NCBI GenBank assembly: GCA_947465645.1
Contig: CANIBQ010000027.1
Coordinates: 1 to 56,750, forward strand
Direction of reading: 5' to 3'
Source: Acidobacteriota bacterium
Lineage (GTDB): Bacteria; Acidobacteriota; Vicinamibacteria; Vicinamibacterales; UBA2999
Length of the DNA: 56,750 bases
Part shown: positions 7,811-16,125 of the stretch, one piece after another
Layout: every line of letters starts with the position of its first letter
How positions within the stretch are numbered: position 1 is the first letter of the stretch
The notes under the pieces: generated by a model
Told to the model about the DNA's origin: nothing
Database searches by the model: none
Seen by the model: the letters and a program-made list of their open reading frames with translations, nothing else
Made by a program: the position numbers and the translations under genes

Positions 7811-9439
7811 CTACCGTGCGGCGCGTCTCTCGGGAGCCGGGCCGCCCAGCCTCATGAGCGCTTCCGCCTCCGGAAAGAGCGTCAGGGAGAACTGGAGCTG
7901 CGGGTCGGCTTTCGAGAGATTCTTTCTCGCGGCTTCGACGCCAAACAGGTCGAGGTCGATCTCGTAGCGGATCATCGCGCGGATGAAGGCCTGATCCTGC
8001 TGCCAGGCCGCTTCGTCGATCTTGATTTTCGTCTTCACGACAAGATCCTTGAACTCGGCCACCATGGCGTCGGTCACCTGGAAATCGGGGGCCAGCTCGC
8101 GCGGCGCGGTCGACGTGCTTGGCGCGATTCGCGTATCGCCTCTGCGGGTGAACCGCTGCGCGTAGCTGTCGAACAGGTTACGGGCATAGAGCGTGCGGCT
8201 GAAGCGGTTCGGGCTGAAGCCGTTTACAGGGCCGTCGAAGCGGCGATCGGGCTCGACTCCACCGCCGCTGTACACCTTGCGGCCGCCGTCGGTGAACTTG
8301 AGCTCGTCGGCCTTGTGCGCCTTGTTGGAATCCTGTTCGCGGAGCGTGTAGGTCAGGTACTCGTCGAAGGTCCCGTCCCACGCCCGCTGAATCAGACGCC
8401 CGCTCGGCGTGTAATAGCGGGCCGTGGTCACGGCCACGCCGGCACCCTGGCTGACGCGATACACCGACTGCACGAGCGCCTTGCCGAAGGTCGTTTCGCC
8501 GACGATCAGCGACCGGTCGTGATCCTGGAGCGCTCCGGACACGATTTCCGATGCGCTCGCGCTGTTGCGGTTAACCAGCGTCACCATCGGCGTGTCGAGA
8601 TAATCGCTGGCTTCGGTGGCGCGGTAATCCTGGTCGGAATTCGGCACCCGGCCTCGCGTATAGACGATCAAGTCGCCCTTCGGCAGGAAGCGGTTGGAGA
8701 CGCGGATGGCCTGATCGAGCGCGCCGCCCGGGTTGCCTCGAAGATCCAGGACGAGCCGTTGCATGCCCCTGGCCTTCAGGTCCTTGAGTGCCTTGCCAAG
8801 CTCCGAGTCCGTGTTTTCGCCAAAGTCGGATATGTGAATGTACGCCGTGCCGCTGTCCAGCATGAAGGCGGAGGGCACGGTGGGAATGTGGATCTCGTTG
8901 CGGATCACCTGGAGGTCGATCAGCTTCTCGTAGCCGGCGCGCCGGATCGAAATACCCACTGGCGTGCCCTTGGCCCCGCGCAACTTCTGCACGGCCTGGT
9001 CGCTCGTCCAGCCCTTGGTATCCTCGCCCTCGATCCTGGCAATCACATCGCCGCGACGCAGCCCCTTCTGGTACGCCGGCGACCCCTCGAACAGCGCCGC
9101 CACGGTGATGTCGCCGTCGACCACCTGGATGGAGATGCCGAGGCCGTAGTACCGCCCCTCCTGCCGCTCCCGCATCCGCGCATAGCTCACCGGATCCATG
9201 AAGCTCGAGTGCGGATCCAGCGTCTGCAGCATCCCGTTGATGGCGCCGTAGACGAGCCTGTCGGATTCAGCGGCGCCGACCCAATTGGCCTCCACCGCGC
9301 TCAATGCGGCGGTAAAAATCTTGTAATGTTCAGGTATCTGGTCCTGCGCAACCAGCGCGCTCCGGCCGTAAAACCCGCCAAGGAGGGCACAAAAGACCAC
9401 GGCGAAGACCGCCGCGGACACGGAGCGGTAGCTGCGCAT
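7811..9439 (-). CDS. S41 family C-terminal processing protease
   Basis: The 542-residue protein has a hydrophobic N-terminal signal or anchor (residues about 7-25), so it acts in the periplasm. A PDZ domain (GLGISIQ through GLRRGDVIARI) is followed by the S41 catalytic domain. The catalytic Ser is expected in NSASASEIV and the Lys in ETTFGKALVQS, both intact. About 150 residues after the catalytic core are lineage-specific and end in a basic tail. The family trims or degrades periplasmic proteins from their C-terminus. It is divergent from tatA, with a shared 126-bp promoter region, and ends in its own hairpin. Confidence 0.92.
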   Translation of the reverse strand: MRSYRSVSAAVFAVVFCALLGGFYGRSALVAQDQIPEHYKIFTAALSAVEANWVGAAESDRLVYGAINGMLQTLDPHSSFMDPVSYARMRERQEGRYYGLGISIQVVDGDITVAALFEGSPAYQKGLRRGDVIARIEGEDTKGWTSDQAVQKLRGAKGTPVGISIRRAGYEKLIDLQVIRNEIHIPTVPSAFMLDSGTAYIHISDFGENTDSELGKALKDLKARGMQRLVLDLRGNPGGALDQAIRVSNRFLPKGDLIVYTRGRVPNSDQDYRATEASDYLDTPMVTLVNRNSASASEIVSGALQDHDRSLIVGETTFGKALVQSVYRVSQGAGVAVTTARYYTPSGRLIQRAWDGTFDEYLTYTLREQDSNKAHKADELKFTDGGRKVYSGGGVEPDRRFDGPVNGFSPNRFSRTLYARNLFDSYAQRFTRRGDTRIAPSTSTAPRELAPDFQVTDAMVAEFKDLVVKTKIKIDEAAWQQDQAFIRAMIRYEIDLDLFGVEAARKNLSKADPQLQFSLTLFPEAEALMRLGGPAPERRAAR

Positions 9440-9464
9440 ATGCTTCTGACTATAAACCGTTACC

Positions 9465-9494
9465 TTGACCCCGTCCAGATCCCATTTCTATAAT
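9465..9494 (+). promoter_or_regulatory. Sigma-70-type promoter for tatA-tatC
   Basis: TTGACC at 9465-9470 and TATAAT at 9489-9494 are separated by 18 bases and lie about 70 bases upstream of the tatA ATG. This is the clearest housekeeping promoter in the window. Confidence 0.75.
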
Positions 9495-9565
9495 CTAATG
9501 AATCACTTAAGGGACTTTTCCCCTTCCCGTGAACACCGGCCCGGCGGCCGGCTGGAGCAGTAGTT

Positions 9566-9889
9566 ATGTTTGGTTCCATCGGCATGCCCGAACTGGTCAT
9601 CATCCTGGTGATCGCGCTGATCATCTTCGGGCCGCGGAAACTTCCCGAGCTTGGCCGATCGCTCGGCAAGAGCATCGGCGAATTCAAGAAAGCGTCCAAC
9701 GAGCTGCGTAGCACCCTCGACGAGGAAATCCGGATCGAGGAGCAGCGGGACAGCCGCGCCGCGATGAAAGCCGAGCAGGATACCGCCATCGCCGCCGCGG
9801 CGGCGCCGCCGTCCGCAACGCCGCCGCCGGTGACCCCTGCCCCACCGGTTGACGAAACGATCAACCGCACGACAGGAACCATCGCCTAG
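9566..9889 (+). CDS. tatA: Sec-independent protein translocase TatA/TatB-type subunit
   Basis: The 107-residue protein has one N-terminal membrane helix (PELVIILVIALIIFGP), the conserved FGPRKLPELGRSLGK hinge and an amphipathic helix, then a charged and Pro/Ala-rich tail. This is the TatA/B pattern. With a single such gene beside tatC it may serve both TatA and TatB roles, so the choice between A and B is open. GGAG sits eight bases before the ATG. The gene precedes tatC by 38 bases. A likely client in the window is the twin-arginine cupredoxin at 513. Confidence 0.93.
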   Translation: MFGSIGMPELVIILVIALIIFGPRKLPELGRSLGKSIGEFKKASNELRSTLDEEIRIEEQRDSRAAMKAEQDTAIAAAAAPPSATPPPVTPAPPVDETINRTTGTIA

Positions 9890-9927
9890 TCGCGGCCCCC
9901 TCGGGTCCGCGCCGCAGCAACCACGTT

Positions 9928-10761
9928 ATGGCCCTCGTGCCGTTTCCTCACAAGGCCCCGCCCGCGGTGCCTGACGACGATCTGCTCGACCGCAACGAAA
10001 TCGACCCTGCCGACGAAGACGCGGCGGGGAAGATGTCGTTCCTCGACCACCTGGACGAACTCCGCAAGCGGATCGTCTGGGCGGTGGTCGCGGTATTTGT
10101 CGGCGTCATCATCTCGTTCTTCTTCATCGGCGACATCTTCGACTTCATCATGAAGCCCCTGCAGGCGATGCTGCCGCCGGGCGGAACGCTGGTCTACACC
10201 GACCCAGCCGAAGCGTTCATGCTGAATATCAAGATCGCGCTGATCGCGGGGTTGATCATCGCGTCGCCGGCGGTCTTCGCGCAGCTCTGGCTGTTCATTG
10301 CGCCGGGTCTGTATTCGCACGAGAAAAAGTGGGCGATCCCGTTCATCGTCCTGTCGTCGATCGGCTTCGTGGGCGGCGCGGCGTTTTCGCATTACGTGGT
10401 GTTTCCGCTGACGTGGCGCTTCTTCGCCAGCTTCACCAGCGACATCCTCACCTTCATGCCGCGCGTCGAGCCGGCCTTCTCCGTGTACCTGCGCATGGTG
10501 CTCGCCTTCGGCGTCGTCTTCCAGATGCCGACCCTGGTGCTGTTTCTCGCCCGCATGGGCATGCTCACGGCCCGCTTCATGATCAAGAACTTCAAGTACG
10601 CGGTACTGCTGATCATCATCATCTCGGCCGTGATTACGCCGGACGGCGGCGGCGTGTCGCTGGTGGCGATGTCCGGGCCGCTGGTCGTCCTCTACATCTT
10701 CAGCATTGGCCTCGCCTGGGCGTTCGGCAAGAAGAAGCGCATCGAGGACGAGGACCTCTGA
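9928..10761 (+). CDS. tatC: Sec-independent protein translocase TatC
   Basis: The 277-residue membrane protein has six predicted helices. It carries the family's FLDHLDELRKRI N-terminal motif, which binds the twin-arginine signal, and a conserved Glu-containing loop (YTDPAEAFMLNIK). The N-terminus carries an extra hydrophilic stretch of about 35 residues before the canonical start of the family. TatC receives folded proteins carrying RR signals and recruits TatA. It is followed after 23 bases by a HEAT-repeat gene, so the three may share one transcript. Confidence 0.96.
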   Translation: MALVPFPHKAPPAVPDDDLLDRNEIDPADEDAAGKMSFLDHLDELRKRIVWAVVAVFVGVIISFFFIGDIFDFIMKPLQAMLPPGGTLVYTDPAEAFMLNIKIALIAGLIIASPAVFAQLWLFIAPGLYSHEKKWAIPFIVLSSIGFVGGAAFSHYVVFPLTWRFFASFTSDILTFMPRVEPAFSVYLRMVLAFGVVFQMPTLVLFLARMGMLTARFMIKNFKYAVLLIIIISAVITPDGGGVSLVAMSGPLVVLYIFSIGLAWAFGKKKRIEDEDL

Positions 10762-10784
10762 TCCGAACGTCGCACCCGTCCGAC

Positions 10785-11666
10785 GTGACACAACTGGCGG
10801 CGGCGCTGCTCGACCCCAACGCCGACCGGCGCGAGGCGGCCGTCGCGCGCCTGCGCATCATCGGCACCCGCGCCATCCCCCAACTCGACACGCTGGTGCG
10901 GTCGGACGCCCCGGCGGACGCGCGTGCGGCGGCGCTCACGGCGCTCGAAGGGAGCCAGGAGCCCCGCGCCGCCGATCTGGCGCTCGGTGCCCTCGACGAC
11001 ACGGACTCGCGCGTCGCCGTTGCCGCCATCGGCGTGCTGAGAACCTGGATCACCCACGAAGCGCGTCCGACCGTGCTCGACGCGCTGACCGGCGTCGCGC
11101 TCGATCCGGCCCGGACGGATGTGGTGCGCCTCGCGGCGCTCGACGCCCTCTCCGAGCTTCCGCGCGACCTCGTGCAACCGGTGCTGCAGCAAGCCGCACG
11201 GGATGCCCTGGCTGCCGGAGCCGTGGACGACCCTGGCGCTGCCCGTGAATGGCTTGCGGCGCACCCCGATGCATCGCTCTCCGAGCTGCACGCGCTCGTG
11301 ACGAGGATACGAGAGCACGAGCGCCGGGAACCGGCGGCGCGGGTCATCCAGGATTGGATCGTGATGCGAGGGGCCGCACATGCGGCATTGGCGCGCCGCG
11401 GCAGCCGCGTCGCGCTCTACGACCTGCGCGAGAGCTTCGACGCGGCGCAGAGTCCGCTGCCGCTCGATTTCCTGGCGGCGGCCACCGCCATTGGGGACGC
11501 GAGCTGCCTGGAGCCGCTGGCCCGCGCCTGGGCCACGTCACCGCGGGAGGCCTGGTGGCGCACCCGCCTGAGCGAGGCGGCTGCTGACATCCTCAGAAAA
11601 GAAAAGCTGACCGCCCGCAGCGCAGTCGCCAAGCGGCTCCGCGCGAAGTATCCCGGCTTTCTCTAG
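10785..11666 (+). CDS. HEAT-repeat protein
   Basis: The 293-residue product is Ala/Leu/Arg-rich with repeated helical pairs, such as ADRREAAVARLRIIG and DSRVAVAAIGVLRTW. This is the pattern of HEAT/PBS-lyase-type repeats used for protein contacts. No catalytic motif is visible. GTG at 10785 is chosen because it lies just past the tatC stop; the frame stays open far upstream, but only as an overlap with tatC. Cytoplasmic location is inferred from the lack of a signal. A link with Tat export is possible from position alone. Confidence 0.7.
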   Translation: MTQLAAALLDPNADRREAAVARLRIIGTRAIPQLDTLVRSDAPADARAAALTALEGSQEPRAADLALGALDDTDSRVAVAAIGVLRTWITHEARPTVLDALTGVALDPARTDVVRLAALDALSELPRDLVQPVLQQAARDALAAGAVDDPGAAREWLAAHPDASLSELHALVTRIREHERREPAARVIQDWIVMRGAAHAALARRGSRVALYDLRESFDAAQSPLPLDFLAAATAIGDASCLEPLARAWATSPREAWWRTRLSEAAADILRKEKLTARSAVAKRLRAKYPGFL

Positions 11667-11781
11667 TTGCCAGTTGTCAGTTGCCAGTTCTCAGAAGGCA
11701 ACGAGCTAATTCGAACGTTCCGACAACTGACAACTGACAACTGCCGACCGACAACTGACAACCGACAACTGGCAACTGGCA
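11665..11781. repeat. Heptamer-armed inverted repeat, copy B
   Basis: The left arm (11665-11694) is a run of AGTTGYC-like heptamers and the right arm (about 11721-11781) is a longer run of the complementary heptamer GACAACT/C. They enclose a core with GGCAACGAGCTA, which is also present in copy C at 55667. It fills the whole gap between the convergent HEAT and proS genes and could fold into a long hairpin that stops both transcripts. Confidence 0.85.
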
Positions 11782-11785
11782 CACG

Positions 11786-13258
11786 TCAGTAGGATTTCGC
11801 GAACCAGGCGTGCACGGTGGCGGGGCCGCCACACTTGAGGCACGTCTTCCCCTCGGCCGACTCGCTCTCGAACGGAATGTTGCGGATCGTGGCCTGCGTC
11901 TCGGTCTTGATCTGCGCTTCGCACGCCGCCGACCCGCACCAGGGCGAGATCACGAACCCGGGACGGCCGTCCATGATCTGCGTGAACTCCTCGTAGGAAT
12001 CGGTGGAGCTCGTATGCTCGGTTCGGTACGCGAGCGCGCGGTCGTAGAGCGCCTGCTGAATCGTCGCCAGCAGCGCCTCGACGTGCGCGGCGAGGCCCTC
12101 CATCGGCGCGAATGACTTTTCGCGCGTGTCGCGCCGCGCGAGCACGACCGTCGACTTCTCGATGTCCTTCGGGCCGATCTCGAGCCGCAGCGGCACCCCG
12201 CGCAGCTCCCACTCGTTGTACTTCCAGCCGGGCGACTGGGTATCGCGGTCGTCGAGCATCACGCGGATGCCCCGCGCCACCAACTCGTCGCGGATCGCCT
12301 GTGCCTTGGGCAGCACGGTCTCGCGCCAGTTGCCGCGCGGAATCGGGATCATCACGACCTGGTACGGCGCCAGCCTCGGCGGCAGGATCAGCCCGCCGTC
12401 GTCGCCGTGCGTCATGATGAGGCCGCCGATCAGCCGCGTCGACACGCCCCATGACGTCGTGTGCACGTACTGCACCGACTTGTCGCGCGCCTGGAACTTG
12501 ATGTCGTAGCTCTTCGAGAAATTCTGCCCCAGGTTGTGCGACGTGCCGGCCTGGAGCGCGCGGCCGTCGCGCATCAGCGCCTCGATCGAATACGTGCGCT
12601 CCGCGCCCGCAAACTTCTCGCTCTCGGTCTTCTGGCCGTCCATCACCGGCATCGCCATCTCGGTCATGGCGAACTCCTTGTAGACGCCGAGCATCTTCAG
12701 CGTTTCTTCCTGCGCTTCCTCAGCTGTCTCGTGGGCCGTGTGCCCTTCCTGCCAGAGAAACTCGGTCGTACGCAGGAAGAGCCGCGTCACCTTCTCCCAG
12801 CGGACGACGTTCGCCCACTGGTTGATGAGAATAGGCAGATCGCGCCATGACTGCACCCACTTGGCGTACATGACGCCGATGATGGTTTCCGAGGTGGGCC
12901 GTACGACGAGCCGCTCCTCGAGCACCTCGTTGCCTCCCTGCGTCACCCACGCCACCTGCGGCGCAAAGCCTTCGACGTGCTCGGCCTCGCGCATCAGCAG
13001 GCTTTCGGGGATGAACAGTGGGAAGTAGGCGTTGACGTGGCCGGTCGCCTTGAACCGCCGGTCGAGGCCCTGCTGCATCAGCTCCCAGATGGCGTACCCA
13101 TAGGGCCGGATGACCATGCACCCTTTGACGGGCGAATAGTCAGCCAGCTCGGCGCGGCGGACGACGTCGATGTACCAGCGTCCGAAGTCCTGCGACTGGG
13201 GCGTGATTTCGGTCGGGAGATCGGGGATGTCGGTTTCTTTTTCTTTATCTTTGGCCAT
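11786..13258 (-). CDS. proS: Prolyl-tRNA synthetase, archaeal/eukaryote-like type
   Basis: The 490-residue length and the C-terminal zinc-type domain mark the short ProRS form, not the longer E. coli form with an editing insert. The cysteine pairs are SPWCGSAACEAQ and KTCLKCGG, and the chain ends in KSY. The class II core is visible (RPTSETIIG, motif 2 region WANVVRWEK, motif 3 region GGLIMTHGDDGGL). The enzyme charges tRNA-Pro in the cytoplasm. Its start overlaps the end of nadB by 14 bases on the same strand, so the two may be cotranscribed. Confidence 0.96.
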   Translation of the reverse strand: MAKDKEKETDIPDLPTEITPQSQDFGRWYIDVVRRAELADYSPVKGCMVIRPYGYAIWELMQQGLDRRFKATGHVNAYFPLFIPESLLMREAEHVEGFAPQVAWVTQGGNEVLEERLVVRPTSETIIGVMYAKWVQSWRDLPILINQWANVVRWEKVTRLFLRTTEFLWQEGHTAHETAEEAQEETLKMLGVYKEFAMTEMAMPVMDGQKTESEKFAGAERTYSIEALMRDGRALQAGTSHNLGQNFSKSYDIKFQARDKSVQYVHTTSWGVSTRLIGGLIMTHGDDGGLILPPRLAPYQVVMIPIPRGNWRETVLPKAQAIRDELVARGIRVMLDDRDTQSPGWKYNEWELRGVPLRLEIGPKDIEKSTVVLARRDTREKSFAPMEGLAAHVEALLATIQQALYDRALAYRTEHTSSTDSYEEFTQIMDGRPGFVISPWCGSAACEAQIKTETQATIRNIPFESESAEGKTCLKCGGPATVHAWFAKSY

Positions 13259-14873
13259 GCAGAAGGTCGGAGACGTGTTTGTTCCAGTGTAGATCGTCGC
13301 GCGACGGGAAGTCGGCGCGAAAATGGCCGCCGCGGCTTTCTTCCCGTCGCAGCGCCGCGCGCACGATCAGGAACCCGACGATGACGATGCTGCTGACCCT
13401 GCGGAACGCGGCGTCCGCGATCCGGTCCTGTCGTGCGGCGGCAACGGCGGCACACCACTCGGCGAGGCGGGATGCCGCCTGCGTCAGCCCGTCGCGATTG
13501 CGGACCAGCCCGGCATGACGCCACATGAGATCGCGCACCTCGTGTTCGGTGGGGATTGAGGGGGAGTCTCCGCGGACCGTCAAGGTCCGCGCCGCATCTG
13601 ACAAGGGCTCGGCCACCTCGGTCCATGAGGCGGCGGGCACCTGGCTCGATGCGGCGGATTCCCTGTCCGATGCGGCGCGGACCTTGACGGTCCGCGATCC
13701 CTCGACCATCGCCGCTGCCGCGCGCGCGCCGAACACCAATCCCTCGAGCAACGAGTTGCTCGCAAGACGATTGGCACCGTGGACGCCCGTGCAGGCCACC
13801 TCGCCAGCGGCCAGAAGGCCGGGCAACGACGTGCGGCCATCGAGGTCGGTCTCCACGCCGCCCATGATGTAGTGGGCCGCCGGACTGATGGGCACACGGT
13901 CTCGCGCGAGATCGAGGCCTGCCTCGGCGCATGCCTGGGCGATCATCGGAAACCGGTCCCGCACGAAGTCGGGATCGAGGTGCGCCATCGTCAGGTAGAC
14001 CGGCGCACCGGTCCGCTCGATCTCACGAACGATGGCGCGTGATACCAGATCGCGCGACGCCAGGTCGCCCGCAGGCTCGTATCGCTGGACGAACGCCTCG
14101 CCCGCCTGATTGACCAACCGCGCGCCCTCGCCGCGCATCGCCTCGGAGAGAAGAAACCGCGGCGCGCCGTCCACGCTCAGGACCGTCGGATGAAACTGCA
14201 CAAACTCCAGATCCGCGACGCGCGCGCCGGCAAGGGCCGCGATGGCGACGCCGTCACCCGTCGCGATGGCTGGATTCGTCGTCTCGCTGTACACCTGTCC
14301 AGCGCCGCCGGTGGCGAGGAGCGTCTGGGCGGCCGCGACCGAGCCCTGCTCTCCCTGGCTGGTGACGAACGCGGCGCCGGCGCACACGCCGTCGCGCATC
14401 GCCAGCTCCGTGGCCATCGCGTCGTCAAGGACGCGAATACGGCGATCCACGCTCACCCTCGACCAGAGCAGCCGCGCGATCTCGCGTCCCGTGGCATCCC
14501 GGGCGTGCAGCACGCGCCTGACGCTGTGCGCGCCCTCTCGTCCGAGGGCAGGCTGGCCCTCAGCATCCCGGTCGAACGCCGCGCCCCAGTCGATCAGCTC
14601 TCGAACATACCGCGGGCCCTCGCGGACCAGCACTTCGACGGCCTCGGCCACGCAGAGCCCGTCGCCGGCGGCCATCGTATCGCTCGCATGCAGTTCGGGG
14701 GAGTCGTCTGGACCGAGCGCGGCGGCGATCCCGCCCTGCGCGTATCCGGTATTGCTTTCACGCGGATCGGCCTTGGTGAGGACGACGACGTCGCCGGCAT
14801 CGGCCAGCGAGATCGCGGCGCGGAGGCCTGCGATGCCGCTGCCGATGACGAGGAAATCACCGCGTACGTCCAC
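13245..14873 (-). CDS. nadB: L-aspartate oxidase
   Basis: The 542-residue flavoprotein oxidises L-aspartate to iminoaspartate, the first step of de novo NAD synthesis. The N-terminal dinucleotide motif is GSGIAGLRAAISLADAG. The FAD/succinate dehydrogenase-type domain continues with ELIDWGAAFDRD, HSVRRVLHARDATG and ANRLASNSLLEGLVFGARAA. The C-terminal helical domain ends in ESRGGHFRADFP. Between the two domains a 126-bp inverted-repeat element (13571-13696) adds 42 in-frame codons. The start is a GTG at 14873, with no ribosome-binding site seen. nadA and nadC are not in the window. The gene is divergent from aroB. Confidence 0.95.
   Translation of the reverse strand: MDVRGDFLVIGSGIAGLRAAISLADAGDVVVLTKADPRESNTGYAQGGIAAALGPDDSPELHASDTMAAGDGLCVAEAVEVLVREGPRYVRELIDWGAAFDRDAEGQPALGREGAHSVRRVLHARDATGREIARLLWSRVSVDRRIRVLDDAMATELAMRDGVCAGAAFVTSQGEQGSVAAAQTLLATGGAGQVYSETTNPAIATGDGVAIAALAGARVADLEFVQFHPTVLSVDGAPRFLLSEAMRGEGARLVNQAGEAFVQRYEPAGDLASRDLVSRAIVREIERTGAPVYLTMAHLDPDFVRDRFPMIAQACAEAGLDLARDRVPISPAAHYIMGGVETDLDGRTSLPGLLAAGEVACTGVHGANRLASNSLLEGLVFGARAAAAMVEGSRTVKVRAASDRESAASSQVPAASWTEVAEPLSDAARTLTVRGDSPSIPTEHEVRDLMWRHAGLVRNRDGLTQAASRLAEWCAAVAAARQDRIADAAFRRVSSIVIVGFLIVRAALRREESRGGHFRADFPSRDDLHWNKHVSDLLHGQR
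13571..13696. mobile_element. 126-bp MITE-like element inside nadB
   Basis: Terminal inverted repeats of about 35 bases (13571-13605 and 13661-13696) differ at only two positions. Each contains its own palindrome, GCGGACC-N5-GGTCCGC. The total length is a multiple of three, and the nadB frame passes through without a stop. One end of the same sequence, through GGTCCGCGCCGC, recurs alone at 46250. No transposase or target duplication is obvious. Confidence 0.7.
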
Positions 14874-14976
14874 GAGCCGCTATCCTACCATCGCGTTCTC
14901 AGCGTCCCGGCGCAGGGCCGGCGCGATCTCAGGCGGACACCGGTCCTCGCTGGCGCAAGTGCTATCCTACGGTTCG

Positions 14977-16068
14977 ATGGATCCGGTGCGACTCGACGTG
15001 AACGCGGGTGCGCGCACGTCGACGATCTGGATCGGCGACGGCGCGGCTGAATCCGCCGCGGCTACGCTCGATGCGCACAAGATCGGCGCCAAACGGTTCA
15101 TCGTTTCAAGCCCTGTCATCTGGCGGTTTCACGGGCCCCAACTCCAGCGACTGATCGGGTCGGCCGAGCCGATCCTGATTCCGGACGGCGAACGTTTCAA
15201 GACACTCCAGACGGTCTCCCGGATTTACGAACCGCTCATACGTGCGGGCGCCGATCGCGGGAGCGCGCTGATTGCGGTGGGCGGCGGCGTGGTGGGCGAC
15301 ACCGCCGGATTTGCGGCGGCGACGTTCCTCCGCGGCATCACGCTCGTGCACATCCCCACCACCCTCCTCGCCCAGGTGGACAGCTCCGTTGGCGGCAAGG
15401 TCGGCGTGAACCACGCGCTGGGCAAGAACCTGATCGGCGCCTTCCACCAGCCGGAGCTCGTCATCATCGATCCGGCGCTGCTGCGCACGCTGCCGCGCCG
15501 CGAGTTCAGGTCCGGCCTGTACGAGGTGGTGAAATACGGCATGATCGCCAGCCGTGCCCTCTTCGAGCGCGTGGCGCGCAACACCACGGCGATCTTCGCG
15601 CGCGATCCAGCCGTCCTCATCCCCCTCATCGTCGAATCCTGCCGCATCAAGGCCGACGTGGTGTCACAGGACGAGCGCGAGAGCGGCCTTCGGCGAATCC
15701 TCAACTACGGGCACACCATCGGCCACGCGCTCGAATCGGTCACGCGGTACCGCCGCTTCCGGCACGGCGAGGCAATCGCCTACGGCATGCTCGCGGCAGC
15801 CGACCTGGCGGTTGCGCGCGGCGCGCTCGCCGAGCTCGAGCGCCAGGCGCTGGCCAGGCTCATCACCGAGCTGGGCCCACTTCCAGCGGTGACCGACCTC
15901 TCGATCGCCGAAATCATGGACGCCGTTCGCCGCGACAAGAAGGTCGTCAACGGCAAGCTCCATTTCGTCATCGCGATTCAAATCGGCGCGACGTTGACGA
16001 TCGACGATGTGACGGAAGACGAGCTGAAAGCGGTGCTGGGCCGAATGGGGCTCACGGAAGGAACGTGA
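14977..16068 (+). CDS. aroB: 3-dehydroquinate synthase
   Basis: The 363-residue enzyme converts DAHP to 3-dehydroquinate in the shikimate pathway. The NAD-binding segment GGGVVGDTAGFAAATFLRG is intact. So are the catalytic stretch TTLLAQVDSSVGGKVGVNH and the metal ligands in the LNYGHTIGHALE and RHGEAIAYGM regions. The ATG at 14977 begins where family similarity begins. TATCCT at 14963-14968 could be a -10 box that places the transcript start at or next to this ATG. No other aro gene is adjacent. It converges on the NtrC-type regulator gene. Confidence 0.96.
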   Translation: MDPVRLDVNAGARTSTIWIGDGAAESAAATLDAHKIGAKRFIVSSPVIWRFHGPQLQRLIGSAEPILIPDGERFKTLQTVSRIYEPLIRAGADRGSALIAVGGGVVGDTAGFAAATFLRGITLVHIPTTLLAQVDSSVGGKVGVNHALGKNLIGAFHQPELVIIDPALLRTLPRREFRSGLYEVVKYGMIASRALFERVARNTTAIFARDPAVLIPLIVESCRIKADVVSQDERESGLRRILNYGHTIGHALESVTRYRRFRHGEAIAYGMLAAADLAVARGALAELERQALARLITELGPLPAVTDLSIAEIMDAVRRDKKVVNGKLHFVIAIQIGATLTIDDVTEDELKAVLGRMGLTEGT

Positions 16069-16125
16069 TGGCACCCGAAGGGAATACCCTGGCGCTGATG
16101 TCCGAGCGGCGGACCTGAGGCTCTT

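Noticed and set aside
6536..9493. A 985-residue plus-strand open frame opposite smc and the S41 protease
   Set aside because: It spans the antisense of two clear genes and the terminator between them and shows no domain pattern.
11665..11781. Heptamer arrays as a CRISPR
   Set aside because: Units are 7 bases with no spacers, arms are inverted to each other, and no cas gene is near.
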